Source: Shewanella electrica (GTDB lineage Bacteria > Pseudomonadota > Gammaproteobacteria > Enterobacterales > Shewanellaceae). From it: 64,000 nucleotides of DNA. The notes below the pieces were generated by a model. That model was given only the letters and a program-made list of their open reading frames with translations, had not been told where the DNA came from and made no database searches. Shown here in pieces: positions 54,729 through 64,000 of this stretch. The stretch covers positions 186,001-250,000 of the forward strand of contig NZ_JAKOGG010000002.1 of NCBI RefSeq assembly GCF_022321485.1, given 5' to 3'. A program made the position numbers and the translations under genes. Each line of letters begins with the position of its first letter. The stretch's first letter is position 1.

Positions 54729-57086
54729 ATGACCATAGAATCAGAAGCGCGAATCGAATTGCCCGTGCTGCCATTACGAGATGTGGTGGTTTACCCCCAT
54801 ATGGTAATTCCGTTATTCGTCGGCAGAGAAAAATCCATCCGTTGTCTTGAATCGGCAATGGAACAGAATAAACAGATCATTCTGGTTGCTCAGCGTGACG
54901 CTGATATGGATGAGCCTACGACAGATGATATTTTTGATGTTGGTACCGTTGCCTCGATTTTGCAGCTACTTAAGCTCCCTGATGGCACCGTCAAAGTATT
55001 AGTCGAAGGTGGTAAGCGCGCCAAGATTGGCAAATACACGAAAGACGACGAATACTTTGTTGCGACTGCAGACTATCTTGAATCCGAAGCGATGGATGAG
55101 CGTGAAGAAGAAGTCTTAGTGCGCAGTGCGATTGGTCAATTTGAAGGCTACATCAAACTCAATAAAAAAATTCCTCCTGAAGTACTGACTTCCCTCAGTG
55201 GTATTGAAGAAGCAGACCGTCTGGCAGATACCATGGCGGCGCATATGCCATTGAAACTGCAAGATAAACAGTCAGTGCTTGAAATGGTAAACGTTGCTGA
55301 ACGTTTAGAATATCTGATGGCGATGATGGAAGCGGAAATCGACTTGCTACAAGTTGAAAAACGCATTCGTTCACGCGTTAAAAAGCAGATGGAAAAGAGT
55401 CAGCGTGAGTATTATTTGAATGAGCAGATGAAAGCCATTCAAAAGGAACTTGGTGATCTTGATGAGGGTCATGACGAATTTGAAGTCTTGACTCGTAAGA
55501 TCGAAGAAGCGGGCATGCCTGCCGATGCCAAGGAAAAAGCCTCCGCTGAATTGAATAAACTGCGCATGATGTCACCGATGTCTGCGGAAGCTACTGTCGT
55601 TCGTAGCTACGTTGATTGGATGACTTCAGTACCGTGGAAACAACGTTCAAAAATTAAACGAGATCTGTCAAAAGCTGAAGCTGTGCTGGATACCGACCAT
55701 TACGGTCTGGAAAAAGTGAAAGAACGTATTCTGGAATACTTGGCGGTGCAAAGTCGCGTTAAGCAGCTGAAAGGCCCGATCTTATGCCTAGTCGGCCCAC
55801 CAGGGGTTGGTAAAACCTCGCTGGGTCAATCCATCGCTAAAGCGACAGGGCGTAAGTATGTGCGCGTTGCCTTAGGTGGCGTGCGTGATGAAGCGGAAAT
55901 CCGTGGTCACCGCCGTACTTACATCGGTTCTATGCCGGGTAAGATCATTCAGAAAATGTCGAAAGTAGGCGTCAAGAACCCACTGTTCTTGCTCGATGAA
56001 ATCGACAAAATGAGTTCTGACATGCGTGGTGACCCCGCATCTGCGCTGCTAGAAGTGCTAGATCCAGAGCAGAACGCGACCTTTAACGACCATTACTTAG
56101 AAGTCGATTACGACTTATCTGATGTCATGTTCGTCGCAACGTCAAATTCGATGAATATTCCCGGTCCATTGCTGGACCGTATGGAAGTGATTCGTCTGTC
56201 TGGCTATACCGAAGATGAAAAACTGAATATCGCCAAAGCGCACTTGTTGCCAAAACAGATTGAACGTAATGGCCTTAAAGCCAGTGAAATCACCGTGGAT
56301 GACAGTGCCATTATCGGTGTTATCCGTTATTACACTCGTGAAGCCGGTGTTCGTTCATTGGAGCGTGAACTGTCGAAGATTTGCCGTAAAGTCGTCAAGC
56401 AAATCCTGCTCGATAAAGACGTTAAACATGTGGAAGTGAATCAGGATAACCTGAAGTCATTCCTTGGCGTACAACGTTTTGACTACGGTAAAGCGGAGTC
56501 TCACAACCAAATCGGTCAAGTGACCGGTCTGGCGTGGACCGAAGTGGGTGGCGATCTGCTGACCATCGAGGCCACTTCTGTGCCGGGCAAAGGTAAATTG
56601 ACCTATACCGGTTCGTTAGGTGATGTGATGCAAGAGTCGATTCAAGCCGCATTGACCGTTGTACGAGCGCGTTCTGAACAGCTAGGCATTAACGGCGACT
56701 TCTACGAAAAACGTGATATTCACGTCCACGTCCCTGAAGGTGCTACGCCCAAAGATGGTCCATCTGCGGGTGCCGCAATGTGTACTGCGCTGGTATCAAG
56801 TTTGACCGGTAACCCTGTGCGTGCTGATGTGGCTATGACAGGCGAAATTACGTTGCGCGGCGAAGTCTTACCTATCGGTGGCTTGAAAGAAAAGTTGCTT
56901 GCGGCTCATCGTGGTGGCATCAAGCTGGTGTTGATTCCAAAAGAAAACGAACGTGATCTGGAGGAAATTCCAGCAAACGTCGTGGCTGATTTGGAAATTA
57001 GACCGGTACGTTGGGTGGACGAAGTCCTCGATTTAGCACTAGAGAGACCGGTAAAAGGCTTTGAAGTTGTTAAAAATTTGGACTAA
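54729..57086 (+). CDS. lon: ATP-dependent protease Lon
   Basis: 785-residue AAA+ protease (E. coli Lon 784). It has an N-terminal substrate domain starting with [15 protein letters not shown], coiled coil (about 190-300), Walker [10 protein letters not shown] (about 356) and Walker [11 protein letters not shown]. The catalytic Ser lies in [15 protein letters not shown] (about 679) and the catalytic Lys in [14 protein letters not shown] (about 722). It degrades misfolded and regulatory proteins. It has its own heat-shock promoter and is separated from clpX by a terminator. Confidence 0.97.
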   Translation: MTIESEARIELPVLPLRDVVVYPHMVIPLFVGREKSIRCLESAMEQNKQIILVAQRDADMDEPTTDDIFDVGTVASILQLLKLPDGTVKVLVEGGKRAKIGKYTKDDEYFVATADYLESEAMDEREEEVLVRSAIGQFEGYIKLNKKIPPEVLTSLSGIEEADRLADTMAAHMPLKLQDKQSVLEMVNVAERLEYLMAMMEAEIDLLQVEKRIRSRVKKQMEKSQREYYLNEQMKAIQKELGDLDEGHDEFEVLTRKIEEAGMPADAKEKASAELNKLRMMSPMSAEATVVRSYVDWMTSVPWKQRSKIKRDLSKAEAVLDTDHYGLEKVKERILEYLAVQSRVKQLKGPILCLVGPPGVGKTSLGQSIAKATGRKYVRVALGGVRDEAEIRGHRRTYIGSMPGKIIQKMSKVGVKNPLFLLDEIDKMSSDMRGDPASALLEVLDPEQNATFNDHYLEVDYDLSDVMFVATSNSMNIPGPLLDRMEVIRLSGYTEDEKLNIAKAHLLPKQIERNGLKASEITVDDSAIIGVIRYYTREAGVRSLERELSKICRKVVKQILLDKDVKHVEVNQDNLKSFLGVQRFDYGKAESHNQIGQVTGLAWTEVGGDLLTIEATSVPGKGKLTYTGSLGDVMQESIQAALTVVRARSEQLGINGDFYEKRDIHVHVPEGATPKDGPSAGAAMCTALVSSLTGNPVRADVAMTGEITLRGEVLPIGGLKEKLLAAHRGGIKLVLIPKENERDLEEIPANVVADLEIRPVRWVDEVLDLALERPVKGFEVVKNLD

Positions 57087-57172
57087 CGCAACAAAAAGCA
57101 GCTTTCGCTAAAAAAAACTGAAAAAAAGGGCTTAACAAAAGCACGACCTGTGATAGCCTAAGTTCCGTGGAG

Positions 57173-57206
57173 AGCCAGACCGCTCAAGCCCTTGAGGTGT
57201 CTGGCT
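57173..57206. promoter_or_regulatory. Two-tier hairpin in the lon-hupB gap
   Basis: AGCCAGAC (57173-57180) pairs with GTCTGGCT (57199-57206), and inside it CTCAAG (57183-57188) pairs with CTTGAG (57191-57196). No U-tract follows, so it is either a weak lon terminator or a leader structure of hupB. Confidence 0.45.
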
Positions 57207-57344
57207 TTGAGCTGTATCGAAATACATAAACTTGGTTTTCCATCTGGGCTTGAACTTTCAAATCAAGCTTGTTATAAAAGCCTCCGCAGACCGCTCGAGA
57301 GAAGGACTTGGTTGCGGCGCGAAAACTACATTCAAGGGGATGAC

Positions 57345-57617
57345 ATGAATAAATCTGAACTAATTGAGAAAATCGCTTCTGGTGCCGACATTTCTAAAGC
57401 CGCTGCCGGCCGCGCACTGGATTCTTTTATCGCTGCTGTGACTGATGGTTTGAAAGAAGGCGATAAGATTTCTCTTGTTGGTTTCGGTACTTTTGAAGTG
57501 CGTGAACGTGCAGAGCGCACTGGTCGCAACCCACAAACTGGGAAAGAGATCAAAATCGCAGCTGCTAAAATCCCAGCATTCAAAGCTGGTAAAGCGCTGA
57601 AGGATGCTGTTAACTAA
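57345..57617 (+). CDS. hupB: DNA-binding protein HU-beta
   Basis: 90-residue histone-like protein. [20 protein letters not shown] opens it, with the DNA-contacting arm [21 protein letters not shown] and the C-terminal [14 protein letters not shown]. The ATG at 57345 follows AAGGGG. The frame's upstream extension to 57192 lacks any HU features. Its position after lon is conserved in gammaproteobacteria. Confidence 0.97.
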   Translation: MNKSELIEKIASGADISKAAAGRALDSFIAAVTDGLKEGDKISLVGFGTFEVRERAERTGRNPQTGKEIKIAAAKIPAFKAGKALKDAVN

Positions 57618-57717
57618 TTGAAACTTGTTGGCGTAAAGCGATTCGTTTTACCGGACGCGCAGTCCGACAAGCAAGCAATTACGCAGTGTTTTTTAAACTG
57701 CAGTAAATAAAACAATA

Positions 57718-57749
57718 GGCGCATCCATTATGAGATGCGTCTTTTTTTT
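57718..57749 (+). terminator. Terminator of hupB
   Basis: 8-bp stem with one G-U pair (GGCGCATC 57718-57725 / GATGCGTC 57734-57741), 8-nt loop, followed by eight T residues. Confidence 0.9.
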
Positions 57750-57777
57750 AACCAACATCGCATAAGCGAGATATCTG

Positions 57778-59640
57778 ATGTTAGATAAGTTGCGCGACGG
57801 AGCACAGAGCATTGTAGCCAAAGTGATTTTGGTGCTGGTGATCCTGTCTTTTGCATTTGCAGGGGTAAGTAGCTACATGGGCAGTGGCTCAGAGACTGCT
57901 GCAGCCATCGTGAATGGTGAAAAAATTTCTAAAGCCGAGCTAGATCAAGCATATCAAAGTGAACGTAACCGCTTGCAGCAACAGCTGGGTGATATGTTCG
58001 ACACACTGGCGGCCAACGACAGCTATTTAAACAGTGTGAAGCAGGGCGTATTGCAGCGTTTGGTTGCTCAACGCTTAATCAATCAAGCCGCGAATGAGCT
58101 TGGTTTACGCGCTTCAGATGAACAAATTAAAGAGGCAATTCGTAACGAATCTGCATTCCAAACTGCCGGCACATTCGACAACAATCGTTACTTGTCGATA
58201 TTGCGTCAGATGGGGTACACCGTATCTAGCTTCCGTGATGCAATGCGTGGCGATATGACTCGCAATCAGTTGGTCAACGCGTTAGTCGCTTCAGACTTTG
58301 CCTTAAAAGGCGAAACCGAAGCTCTGGCTAAGCTGCAAGCACAAACTCGCGATATTCGTTTTACTACGGTGGACGCAGCGCCATTTGTGGCGAATGTGAG
58401 CGTCAGCGACGATGAAGTGTCTAAATACTACGAAGACAATAAGTTGCAGTTCCAACGTCCAGAGATGGTCAGCCTTGAATATATCGAGCTGAGCGCCGCT
58501 GCGCTGAGTGAGACTATCAATGTTAGCGATAGCGACGCAAAAGCTTATTACGATGAGCATGTTGCTGACTATCAAACCAAAGAGAAACGTCAAGCCGCCC
58601 ATATTCTGATTGAAGCGACCACCGATGACGCGGCCGCTAAAGCTAAAGCGGAAGAGCTGGTTAAGCAGCTTAAAGCGGGGGCTGATTACGCCGAACTGGC
58701 TAAAAAGAATTCTCAAGATTCTCTGACTGCTGATAAAGGCGGTGAGCTGGGTTGGTTTGAAGCGGGTGTGATGGATCCCGCGTTTGATTCGGCGCTGTTT
58801 GCTTTGAACAAAGGTGAAGTTTCTGACGTAGTGAAAACGCCTTATGGCTATCACATCATCAAGTTACTCGATGTTCAACCGAGTGCCGCTGCACCTTTCG
58901 AAACGGTAAAAGCGCAGATTGTGCAGAAAGTGAAGATGGACAAAGCGGTTAACGAATTCTACACGCTGCAACCTAAGCTGGCAGACACTAGCTACGAAGT
59001 ACCAGATACTTTGGAAGAAGCGGCTAAGGCAGTAAAACTGCCAGTGAAAACCACTGAGCTGTTCAGCAAAGCAGATGCCCCCGTTCCGTTCAACGCACCT
59101 GAAGTATTGAAAGCGGCATTCTCTGATGATGTATTGTCAGGTATGAACAGTAACGTATTGGACGTCGCGGATAACGATGTCATGGTTGTGCGTGTTAAAC
59201 AGCACGAAGCCGCAGGCTTAAAACCGTTTGCTGAAGTTAAAGACCAAATCGCAGCATCGCTGAAACAGCAAAAAGCTAATGAACAGGCTAAAGCGAAAGC
59301 AGAAGCGTTATTAGCTGCTGTTAAAGCGGGCGATACCAGCGTAGCGCTTGAAGCTCATAAAGCTGTTGCGCGTAACGCGAGCGACGTGGACTCTGCAATT
59401 GTGGCGCAAGCGTTCAAAATGGCTAAAGCTTCTGAAGGGCTAACAGCAGATGTTGCGCAAGTTGCAACGGGTTATGCTGTGGTGGTGGTGGATGGCGTTA
59501 ACACACCAGCCAACGCGCCGGAAGAGTTGGTCAGCGGCCTGCAAGAGCGTCTTGCAAGCCAATATAGCCAAGCGGATTATCGTGCTTTGATTGAGCTGTT
59601 GAAATCAAAAGCTGAAATCACTTATCCGGAAGCTTCATAG
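57778..59640 (+). CDS. ppiD: Periplasmic folding chaperone PpiD (SurA N-terminal and parvulin domains)
   Basis: 620 residues anchored by one N-terminal helix (about 12-34) with the rest in the periplasm. The SurA-like chaperone domain is at about 40-180. The parvulin domain spans about 265-360 and contains RQAAHILIEA, NSQDSLTADKGGELGWF and YGYHIIKLLDVQ. The C-terminal alpha-helical region ends near 600. It associates with the Sec translocon and assists exported proteins. It has its own terminators on both sides. Confidence 0.94.
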   Translation: MLDKLRDGAQSIVAKVILVLVILSFAFAGVSSYMGSGSETAAAIVNGEKISKAELDQAYQSERNRLQQQLGDMFDTLAANDSYLNSVKQGVLQRLVAQRLINQAANELGLRASDEQIKEAIRNESAFQTAGTFDNNRYLSILRQMGYTVSSFRDAMRGDMTRNQLVNALVASDFALKGETEALAKLQAQTRDIRFTTVDAAPFVANVSVSDDEVSKYYEDNKLQFQRPEMVSLEYIELSAAALSETINVSDSDAKAYYDEHVADYQTKEKRQAAHILIEATTDDAAAKAKAEELVKQLKAGADYAELAKKNSQDSLTADKGGELGWFEAGVMDPAFDSALFALNKGEVSDVVKTPYGYHIIKLLDVQPSAAAPFETVKAQIVQKVKMDKAVNEFYTLQPKLADTSYEVPDTLEEAAKAVKLPVKTTELFSKADAPVPFNAPEVLKAAFSDDVLSGMNSNVLDVADNDVMVVRVKQHEAAGLKPFAEVKDQIAASLKQQKANEQAKAKAEALLAAVKAGDTSVALEAHKAVARNASDVDSAIVAQAFKMAKASEGLTADVAQVATGYAVVVVDGVNTPANAPEELVSGLQERLASQYSQADYRALIELLKSKAEITYPEAS

Positions 59641-59656
59641 CACATCGGAACCTTGT

Positions 59657-59687
59657 AAAAAAACCGGCATTGATTGCCGGTTTTTTT
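59657..59687 (+). terminator. Terminator of ppiD
   Basis: Stem AAAAAAACCGGCA / TGCCGGTTTTTTT (59657-59687) around a TTGAT loop, with an extensive T-run. Confidence 0.93.
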
Positions 59688-59780
59688 GTGCTCTCACGCC
59701 ACTCGTCATGATCGTTTTTCTCTATGAAGTCGATTACCCCGCAAGCTAGCCGATTACCTCTGGAGGCGCCGCAATCGTCG

Positions 59781-60449
59781 CTAAAGCTGCCAATCAATCG
59801 GTGTTTTTCCTTGTTGCCGCAAATATGCGTTAGCTAAGTTGAAATGATTACAGCCAAAAAAGCCTTTATTAGCGGAGAAAGGCGAGGGGGGAGCCGCTCG
59901 TAGCACCAAATGTTTATGCTTATTTACGTGTGCTGCTTTTTCGCCAGCGTGGCGTCCCCACAACATAAATGCCACTCCTTGACTGTAGTGATCAATTTGT
60001 TCGATCACTTTATCGGTAAAGCGTTCCCAGCCTAAGTCTGCATGGGAATGCGCCTTGCCTGCTTCTACGGTTAACACTGTGTTGAGCAATAACACGCCTT
60101 GCTCGGCCCAGCGGGTGAGGTTGCCATGGTTGGGCACGTTAAAGCCGCTGACAGTATGCTGTAGCTCGAGAAAGATATTTTGTAGTGACGGCGGTGGATT
60201 AACGTTAAAAGGCACTGAGAAGCTTAATCCGTGCGCTTGATGGGCGCCATGGTAGGGATCTTGCCCAATGATCACCACCTTGAGCCGTTCGAATGGGGTT
60301 AACTTGAAAGCGTTAAAGGTATCTGCTTGAGCAGGATAGATGGTTTTACCTGAGGCGCGCAGTTCATTAACCGTATGCAAAATTTGGCGAAAATAGGGCT
60401 GGTTACGCTCTTCATTGAGCAAATTTTTCCATGTGAGTTCTGTCGTCAT
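59781..60449 (-). CDS. ung: Uracil-DNA glycosylase (family 1) with altered catalytic motif
   Basis: 222 residues, aligning in register with E. coli Ung. The catalytic water-activating Asp64 is present in IGQDPYHG, as are the uracil-binding GLSFSV and Asn in LLLNTVLTV. The Leu-loop motif normally reads HPSPLS. Here residues 187-192 read PPSPFS (codons CCC CCC TCG CCT TTC TCC), so the conserved catalytic His187 is Pro. The following GFFGCNHF is normal. Loss of His187 strongly impairs E. coli Ung, so activity here is doubtful. The rest of the protein is well conserved, so a recent substitution or sequence error must be considered. Single gene. Confidence 0.93.
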   Translation of the reverse strand: MTTELTWKNLLNEERNQPYFRQILHTVNELRASGKTIYPAQADTFNAFKLTPFERLKVVIIGQDPYHGAHQAHGLSFSVPFNVNPPPSLQNIFLELQHTVSGFNVPNHGNLTRWAEQGVLLLNTVLTVEAGKAHSHADLGWERFTDKVIEQIDHYSQGVAFMLWGRHAGEKAAHVNKHKHLVLRAAPPSPFSANKGFFGCNHFNLANAYLRQQGKTPIDWQL

Positions 60450-60587
60450 GTTCTCTAGAGTTGTGGTCTTTTGTTGATGGCTTTGTGTGTAGCTAGAGTT
60501 TGATTTGGGAATGACTGTTTCAGTTGTCGTTATTGGTTACTGCAACAAGGAAACAGCGCCCCGAGAGGCACTGTGTTACTTAATCCA

Positions 60588-60800
60588 TTAGTCGTCTACG
60601 CCGATCATCACATTACTGGCTTTGATTAGCGCGTAGGCATCCGCGCCTACTTTTAGTCCTAGTTTTTCGCTCGATGCTTTAGTTACTACCGCTGTGAGTT
60701 CTACACCCGGAGCAAGCTCAATGACAACTTCGTTGTTAACCGCGCCCACTTCAATAGATTTTACAGTACCGCTTAAACAGTTTCTTGCACTGACTTTCAT
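60588..60800 (-). CDS. Molbindin-like TOBE-domain protein
   Basis: 70-residue single Mop/TOBE domain. SARNCLSGTVKSIEVGAVNNEVVIEL opens it and LGLKVGADAYALIKASNVMIGVDD ends it, the pattern of molybdate/tungstate-binding molbindins that store or buffer oxyanions in the cytoplasm. The start follows GAGAGGTC. No molybdate transporter genes are nearby. Metal specificity is not readable. Confidence 0.88.
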   Translation of the reverse strand: MKVSARNCLSGTVKSIEVGAVNNEVVIELAPGVELTAVVTKASSEKLGLKVGADAYALIKASNVMIGVDD

Positions 60801-60864
60801 TTAGCGACCTCTCTTATAGGGAAAACCATTTGAAGTATAGATGGATTATTGCACGGCAGAAACA

Positions 60865-60890
60865 AAAAACGCCGCAAAAGCGGCGTTTTT
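60865..60890 (-). terminator. Terminator of fabV
   Basis: Perfect 11-bp stem AAAAACGCCGC / GCGGCGTTTTT with AAAA loop. On the minus strand it is followed by a further T. It lies 14 nt after the fabV stop. Confidence 0.9.
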
Positions 60891-60903
60891 AAGAACAATA
60901 AAT

Positions 60904-62106
60904 CTACAGCTGAACTACGTCGAAATTGACTTCAGGATTAACATCTTGCTCGTAATCGATGCCGTCAATGCCAAAACCAAACAGCTTGATAAATTCCGCT
61001 TTATATTCGCGGTAATCGGTCAGCTCACTCAGGTTTTCGGTGGTAATTTGTGGCCACAGTTGTTGGCAATGCTGCTGGATGTCTTCACGCAGTTCCCAAT
61101 CATCCAAACGTAAGCGGTTGTCTGCGTCGGTTGCTGGCGCGGTGCCATCAGCCTTGTACAGGCATTGGCTAAACATGCGGTAGATCTGTTCCATACAACC
61201 TTCGTGCAGGCCTTCTTCACGCATTTTTTTGAATACCATAGCGATGTACAGTGGCATCACAGGGATGGCAGAGCTTGCTTGGGTAACCACGCTTTTCAGC
61301 ACAGCGACGTTGGCGCTACCACCTTTGGTTGCCAGTTGGTCATTCAGCGCATGCGCCGCGCGGTCGAGGTCCATTTTGGCCTTGCCCAGTGCGCCGTGCC
61401 AGTAGATTGGCCAAGTCAGCTCGGTACCGATGTAGCTGTAAGCGACAGTTTTGCAACCGTCGGCTAATACGCCAGCTTCGCTCAGCGCCTTAATCCACAA
61501 TTCCCAATCTTGGCCGCCCATAACGGTGACGGTATCGGCAATTTCTTGCTCGGTAGCAGGCTCAACAGAGGCTTCAATGATGGTGTCTTTGTTAGTATCA
61601 ACTGCGGTAGCGGTATAGGTTTCGCCGATAGGTTTCAGTGCTGAACGGATCACTTCACCAGTATCTGGCAATTTACGCACTGGCGATGCCAATGAGTACA
61701 CGACCATGTCGATTTCACCCAGATCTTGTTTGATCAGCTCAATCACTTTTGCTTTGGCTTCATGACTGAACGCATCGCAGTTGACGCTTTTAGAATACAG
61801 GCCTTCTGCTTTAGCAAATTTGTCAAAGGCGGCAGAGTTGTACCAACCCGCGGTGCCTGGCTTGCTTTCTGTGCCTGGTTTCTCGAAGAATACACCAATG
61901 GTGGCGGCATCAGAGCCAAACGCGGCAGCGATGCGAGAAGATAGCCCATAACCACTAGATGCACCGACAACCAACACTTTCTTAGGACCGTTGGCGATTT
62001 TGCCCTGTGATTTGGTGTAATTGATTTGTTCTAACACGTTAGCTTCACAGCCAACTGGGTGTGTGGTTGTACAGATAAAACCACGGATTTTCGGTTTAAT
62101 AATCAT
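60904..62106 (-). CDS. fabV: Enoyl-ACP reductase FabV (NADH)
   Basis: 400-residue short-chain-dehydrogenase superfamily enzyme performing the last step of fatty-acid elongation. The cofactor loop [17 protein letters not shown] starts near 44. The catalytic Tyr-x8-Lys motif ([10 protein letters not shown], about 235-244) distinguishes FabV from FabI, whose spacing is shorter. The [21 protein letters not shown]-terminus is typical. FabV enzymes are naturally triclosan tolerant. A FadR-like sequence lies about 70-85 nt upstream. Confidence 0.96.
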   Translation of the reverse strand: MIIKPKIRGFICTTTHPVGCEANVLEQINYTKSQGKIANGPKKVLVVGASSGYGLSSRIAAAFGSDAATIGVFFEKPGTESKPGTAGWYNSAAFDKFAKAEGLYSKSVNCDAFSHEAKAKVIELIKQDLGEIDMVVYSLASPVRKLPDTGEVIRSALKPIGETYTATAVDTNKDTIIEASVEPATEQEIADTVTVMGGQDWELWIKALSEAGVLADGCKTVAYSYIGTELTWPIYWHGALGKAKMDLDRAAHALNDQLATKGGSANVAVLKSVVTQASSAIPVMPLYIAMVFKKMREEGLHEGCMEQIYRMFSQCLYKADGTAPATDADNRLRLDDWELREDIQQHCQQLWPQITTENLSELTDYREYKAEFIKLFGFGIDGIDYEQDVNPEVNFDVVQL

Positions 62107-62174
62107 GGTGTACTTTGTTCCAGAAAAATTGTCACTAGGATAAGTAATTCCGCAATAATTGGTACTACTATCCG

Positions 62175-62190
62175 AGTGGTTGGAGCAGTT
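62175..62190. promoter_or_regulatory. FadR-like site upstream of fabV
   Basis: AGTGGTTGGAGCAGTT resembles the FadR consensus (CTGGTCNGACCAGTT), agreeing at most positions outside the centre. It lies 69-84 bp before the fabV start, just beyond the sapF stop. Fatty-acid-responsive control of fabV is inferred from this similarity alone. Confidence 0.35.
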
Positions 62191-62193
62191 ACA

Positions 62194-62982
62194 TCAGGCC
62201 TTTTGACGGGTTAACTGCAGGTGTTCTTGCAAGAGTCGTTGAGTGTATTCATGTTGTGGATCAGTAAATAAGGTCTCAGTTGGAGCAAACTCCACCAACT
62301 CGCCTTTGTTCAACACCATGACTTTATCACTCACATATCTTACAACGCTTAAGTTATGACTTACGAAAATATAAGACAGGCCGAGTTCTCGTTGCAGGCT
62401 CAGCAACAGATTCAATATCTGCGCGCGTACCGAAACATCCAATGCTGATAATGCTTCGTCAGCAATAATGATATTGGGGTTGAGCATTAAGGCGCGCGCC
62501 ACGGCAACACGTTGTTTCTGTCCCTCAGAAATCATGTGCGGGTAAAAGTCGGCATGTTCAGCCAACAGACCTACTTTGCGTAAGGTTTCTACCACTTGCT
62601 CTTCACGCGCTTTCTCCGATAAATCAGTATTAAAGCGCAACGGTTCTTGTAGCAATTCACCAATGGTCAAGCGTGGATTGAGCGAGGTGGTTGGGTCCTG
62701 AAAAATCATACGGATCAGCCGACAACGCTGCTTGAGGTTTTTCATATCCCAAGGTTGCCCTTGGTAATAGATTTCACCACCACTGCGCCGCTCTGCGCCC
62801 ACCAAAATACGCGCTAAGGTACTTTTACCTGAGCCGGCTTCGCCAACAATCGCTAGGGTTTCGCCCTGCAGCAATTCAAATGAGACCGGATGCAATGCTT
62901 GGTTATATTGCGCTTTAAAGCCTTGATAACCCGCAAAATAGCGTTTCTCCAGATTGACAACTTTAAGCAAGGAGGTCGTCAT
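62194..62982 (-). CDS. sapF: Peptide ABC transporter ATP-binding protein SapF
   Basis: 262-residue ATPase of the Sap/Dpp family. Walker A GEAGSGKST (about 47), Q-loop IFQDPTTSLNPRLTIGELL, signature ISEGQKQRVAVARAL, Walker B IIADEALSALD and switch His in FVSHNLSVV are intact. It overlaps sapD by 20 nt. With SapD it energises a peptide importer linked to antimicrobial-peptide resistance and potassium uptake in enterobacteria. Confidence 0.92.
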   Translation of the reverse strand: MTTSLLKVVNLEKRYFAGYQGFKAQYNQALHPVSFELLQGETLAIVGEAGSGKSTLARILVGAERRSGGEIYYQGQPWDMKNLKQRCRLIRMIFQDPTTSLNPRLTIGELLQEPLRFNTDLSEKAREEQVVETLRKVGLLAEHADFYPHMISEGQKQRVAVARALMLNPNIIIADEALSALDVSVRAQILNLLLSLQRELGLSYIFVSHNLSVVRYVSDKVMVLNKGELVEFAPTETLFTDPQHEYTQRLLQEHLQLTRQKA

Positions 62983-63970
62983 CAGGCACCTCAGTATGGT
63001 AAGGGAAATGGCAGGCGTAATAGCGATCTTTATAGTGGCTCAACACTGGCTGATTCACACATTGTCTTCTTGCCTCAGGACAACGCGGGCCAAGGCGACA
63101 GCCGATAGGTAAATGGCGCAGGGCTGGCACCGAACCCGGCAAGGTTGGCATTAATTTTTTATGCAATGCCGCAAGATCATAATCTGGCATGTTGTCTAGC
63201 AGTGCCTTGGTGTAGGGATGGTTTGGCTGTGCTAACAGCTCGCTGGTTGGGCCAGATTCCATCACTTGACCAGAATAGAGAACCGTCATGCGATTACACC
63301 AGTTCGCTAAGGTATCGAGTTCGTGGCTGATCAGTAGCACGGTGACGTTTTGTAACTGATTTAACTGCATCAGTAGTCGATAAATTTGCGCCTGAGTGGC
63401 GGGTTCCATTGAGGCGGTTGGCTCGTCGGCTATCAATAGTCGCGGCTGTTTTGCCAGCGCCATGGCGATCATCACTTTTTGGCATTCGCCTTCAGACAAC
63501 TCCCACGGATAACTGTTGAGTACTTTACGGGGATTTTTAATGCCAACCTTGTGCAGCCATTTTTGTGCGGTGAGCCGTTTGTCGCGAGTATGACGCCAGA
63601 ACGCCCATTTGTTGGCGACAGGGATCGCCTCAAGCAACTGTTTGCCGATGGTATACGTCGGATTGAAGCTGCCTGACGGATCTTGGAAAATCATTGAGAT
63701 TTCATCGCCCATCAAACTACGGCGCTGTAGTCGGGTCATCTCCATGAGATTTTTACCGTCCCACATCATGCGGTCGGCGGTGATGTGCCAACTGGGGTCT
63801 TGAATGCCAAGAATCGCACGCGCCAGTAAACTCCGGCCTGAGCCAGATTCACCAATCAAACCATGCATTTCGCCCGCATTGATGGTTAAACTGACTTTTT
63901 CCAGCGCCTTTGCTGGGCCTTGAGGCGTATCGAGTTCAATCGTTAAATTACGAATATCAAGTAATGGCAT
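62963..63970 (-). CDS. sapD: Peptide ABC transporter ATP-binding protein SapD, Walker A Lys replaced by Arg
   Basis: 335 residues. MPLLDIRNLTIELDTPQG and the C-terminal oligopeptide-ABC motif LPIGCRLGPRCPEARRQC identify SapD. Walker A reads GESGSGRS, with Arg46 (codon CGG) where ATPases have Lys. The signature is LSEGECQKV, Walker B LLIADEPTASMEP and switch His is in LLISHELDTL. The signature and Walker B are normal for SapD. Arg at the P-loop Lys usually lowers ATP hydrolysis, so this subunit may be a degenerate partner of SapF. Confidence 0.92.
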   Translation of the reverse strand: MPLLDIRNLTIELDTPQGPAKALEKVSLTINAGEMHGLIGESGSGRSLLARAILGIQDPSWHITADRMMWDGKNLMEMTRLQRRSLMGDEISMIFQDPSGSFNPTYTIGKQLLEAIPVANKWAFWRHTRDKRLTAQKWLHKVGIKNPRKVLNSYPWELSEGECQKVMIAMALAKQPRLLIADEPTASMEPATQAQIYRLLMQLNQLQNVTVLLISHELDTLANWCNRMTVLYSGQVMESGPTSELLAQPNHPYTKALLDNMPDYDLAALHKKLMPTLPGSVPALRHLPIGCRLGPRCPEARRQCVNQPVLSHYKDRYYACHFPYHTEVPDDDLLA

Positions 63971-63971
63971 A

Positions 63972-64000
63972 CTAGTTTCTCATCGGTGCTAAAGCTGAGC
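63972..64000 (-). CDS. 3' end of a gene upstream of sapD, probably sapC
   Basis: The last eight codons (reading SALAPMRN) end in TAG at 63972-63974, immediately before the sapD ATG. Position suggests the permease SapC, but too little is visible to prove it. Confidence 0.35.

Overview
The window is a chromosomal segment of a gammaproteobacterium, almost certainly a Shewanella or a very close relative. The main evidence is a metal-reduction cluster (two outer-membrane decaheme lipoproteins OmcA and MtrC, the periplasmic decaheme MtrA and the porin MtrB) lying next to feoAB. It is followed by the glnS ... cysS, folD, tRNA, tig, clpP, clpX, lon, hupB, ppiD order that I recall from S. oneidensis. 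The peptide transporter also closely resembles PepTSo. I cannot name the species.

Layout. 1-3.3 kb (minus): 5' part of cstA, a DUF2797 gene and a gcvR-like ACT-domain gene. 3.3-9.1 kb (plus): phosphate uptake operon pstC-pstA-pstB-phoU behind a three-repeat Pho box, with no pstS. 9.2-16.1 kb (plus): DUF502 membrane protein, BCCT transporter, YajD-type HNH protein, PepTSo-like peptide symporter and phosphohexomutase. 16.1-21.6 kb (minus): secreted S9 peptidase, then a two-gene operon for a secreted metzincin-like protein and a small exported partner. 21.8-24.9 kb (plus): tightly coupled mipA-like/DUF3019/response regulator/histidine kinase operon. 25.0-32.1 kb (minus): panP decarboxylase, then glycerate kinase, GntP-family permease, CdaR-type regulator, a UDG-fold protein and a membrane protein. 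32.7-40.4 kb (minus): omcA, mtrC, mtrA, mtrB. 41.1-50.4 kb: feoAB, glnS, miaE (plus), lpxH, ppiB (minus), cysS (plus), folD (minus). 50.6-51.0 kb: tRNA-Pro, -Arg and -His. 51.2-59.6 kb (plus): tig, clpP, clpX, lon, hupB, ppiD. 59.8-64.0 kb (minus): ung, a molbindin-like gene, fabV, sapF, sapD and the end of another sap gene.

How the genes fit together. OmcA, MtrC, MtrA and MtrB form a complete extracellular electron-transfer conduit: MtrA is threaded through MtrB, and MtrC/OmcA sit on the cell surface. FeoAB imports the ferrous iron that such respiration produces. The glycerate block is a self-contained regulator/permease/kinase catabolic unit. The tig-clpP-clpX-lon-ppiD stretch is a proteostasis island, and lon has a good heat-shock (sigma-32) promoter.

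Most of the window is ordinary core genome. The points I find most worth a second look are: a Pro at position 187 of Ung where the catalytic His should be; an Arg for Lys in the SapD Walker A motif; a pair of diverged ~145-bp intergenic repeats flanking the Mtr region at a distance; the secreted metzincin/partner operon; structured DNA between omcA and mtrC, including a terminator; and a minus-strand terminator at 32.2 kb with no gene in front of it. No CRISPR array, prophage, insertion sequence or integron was seen.
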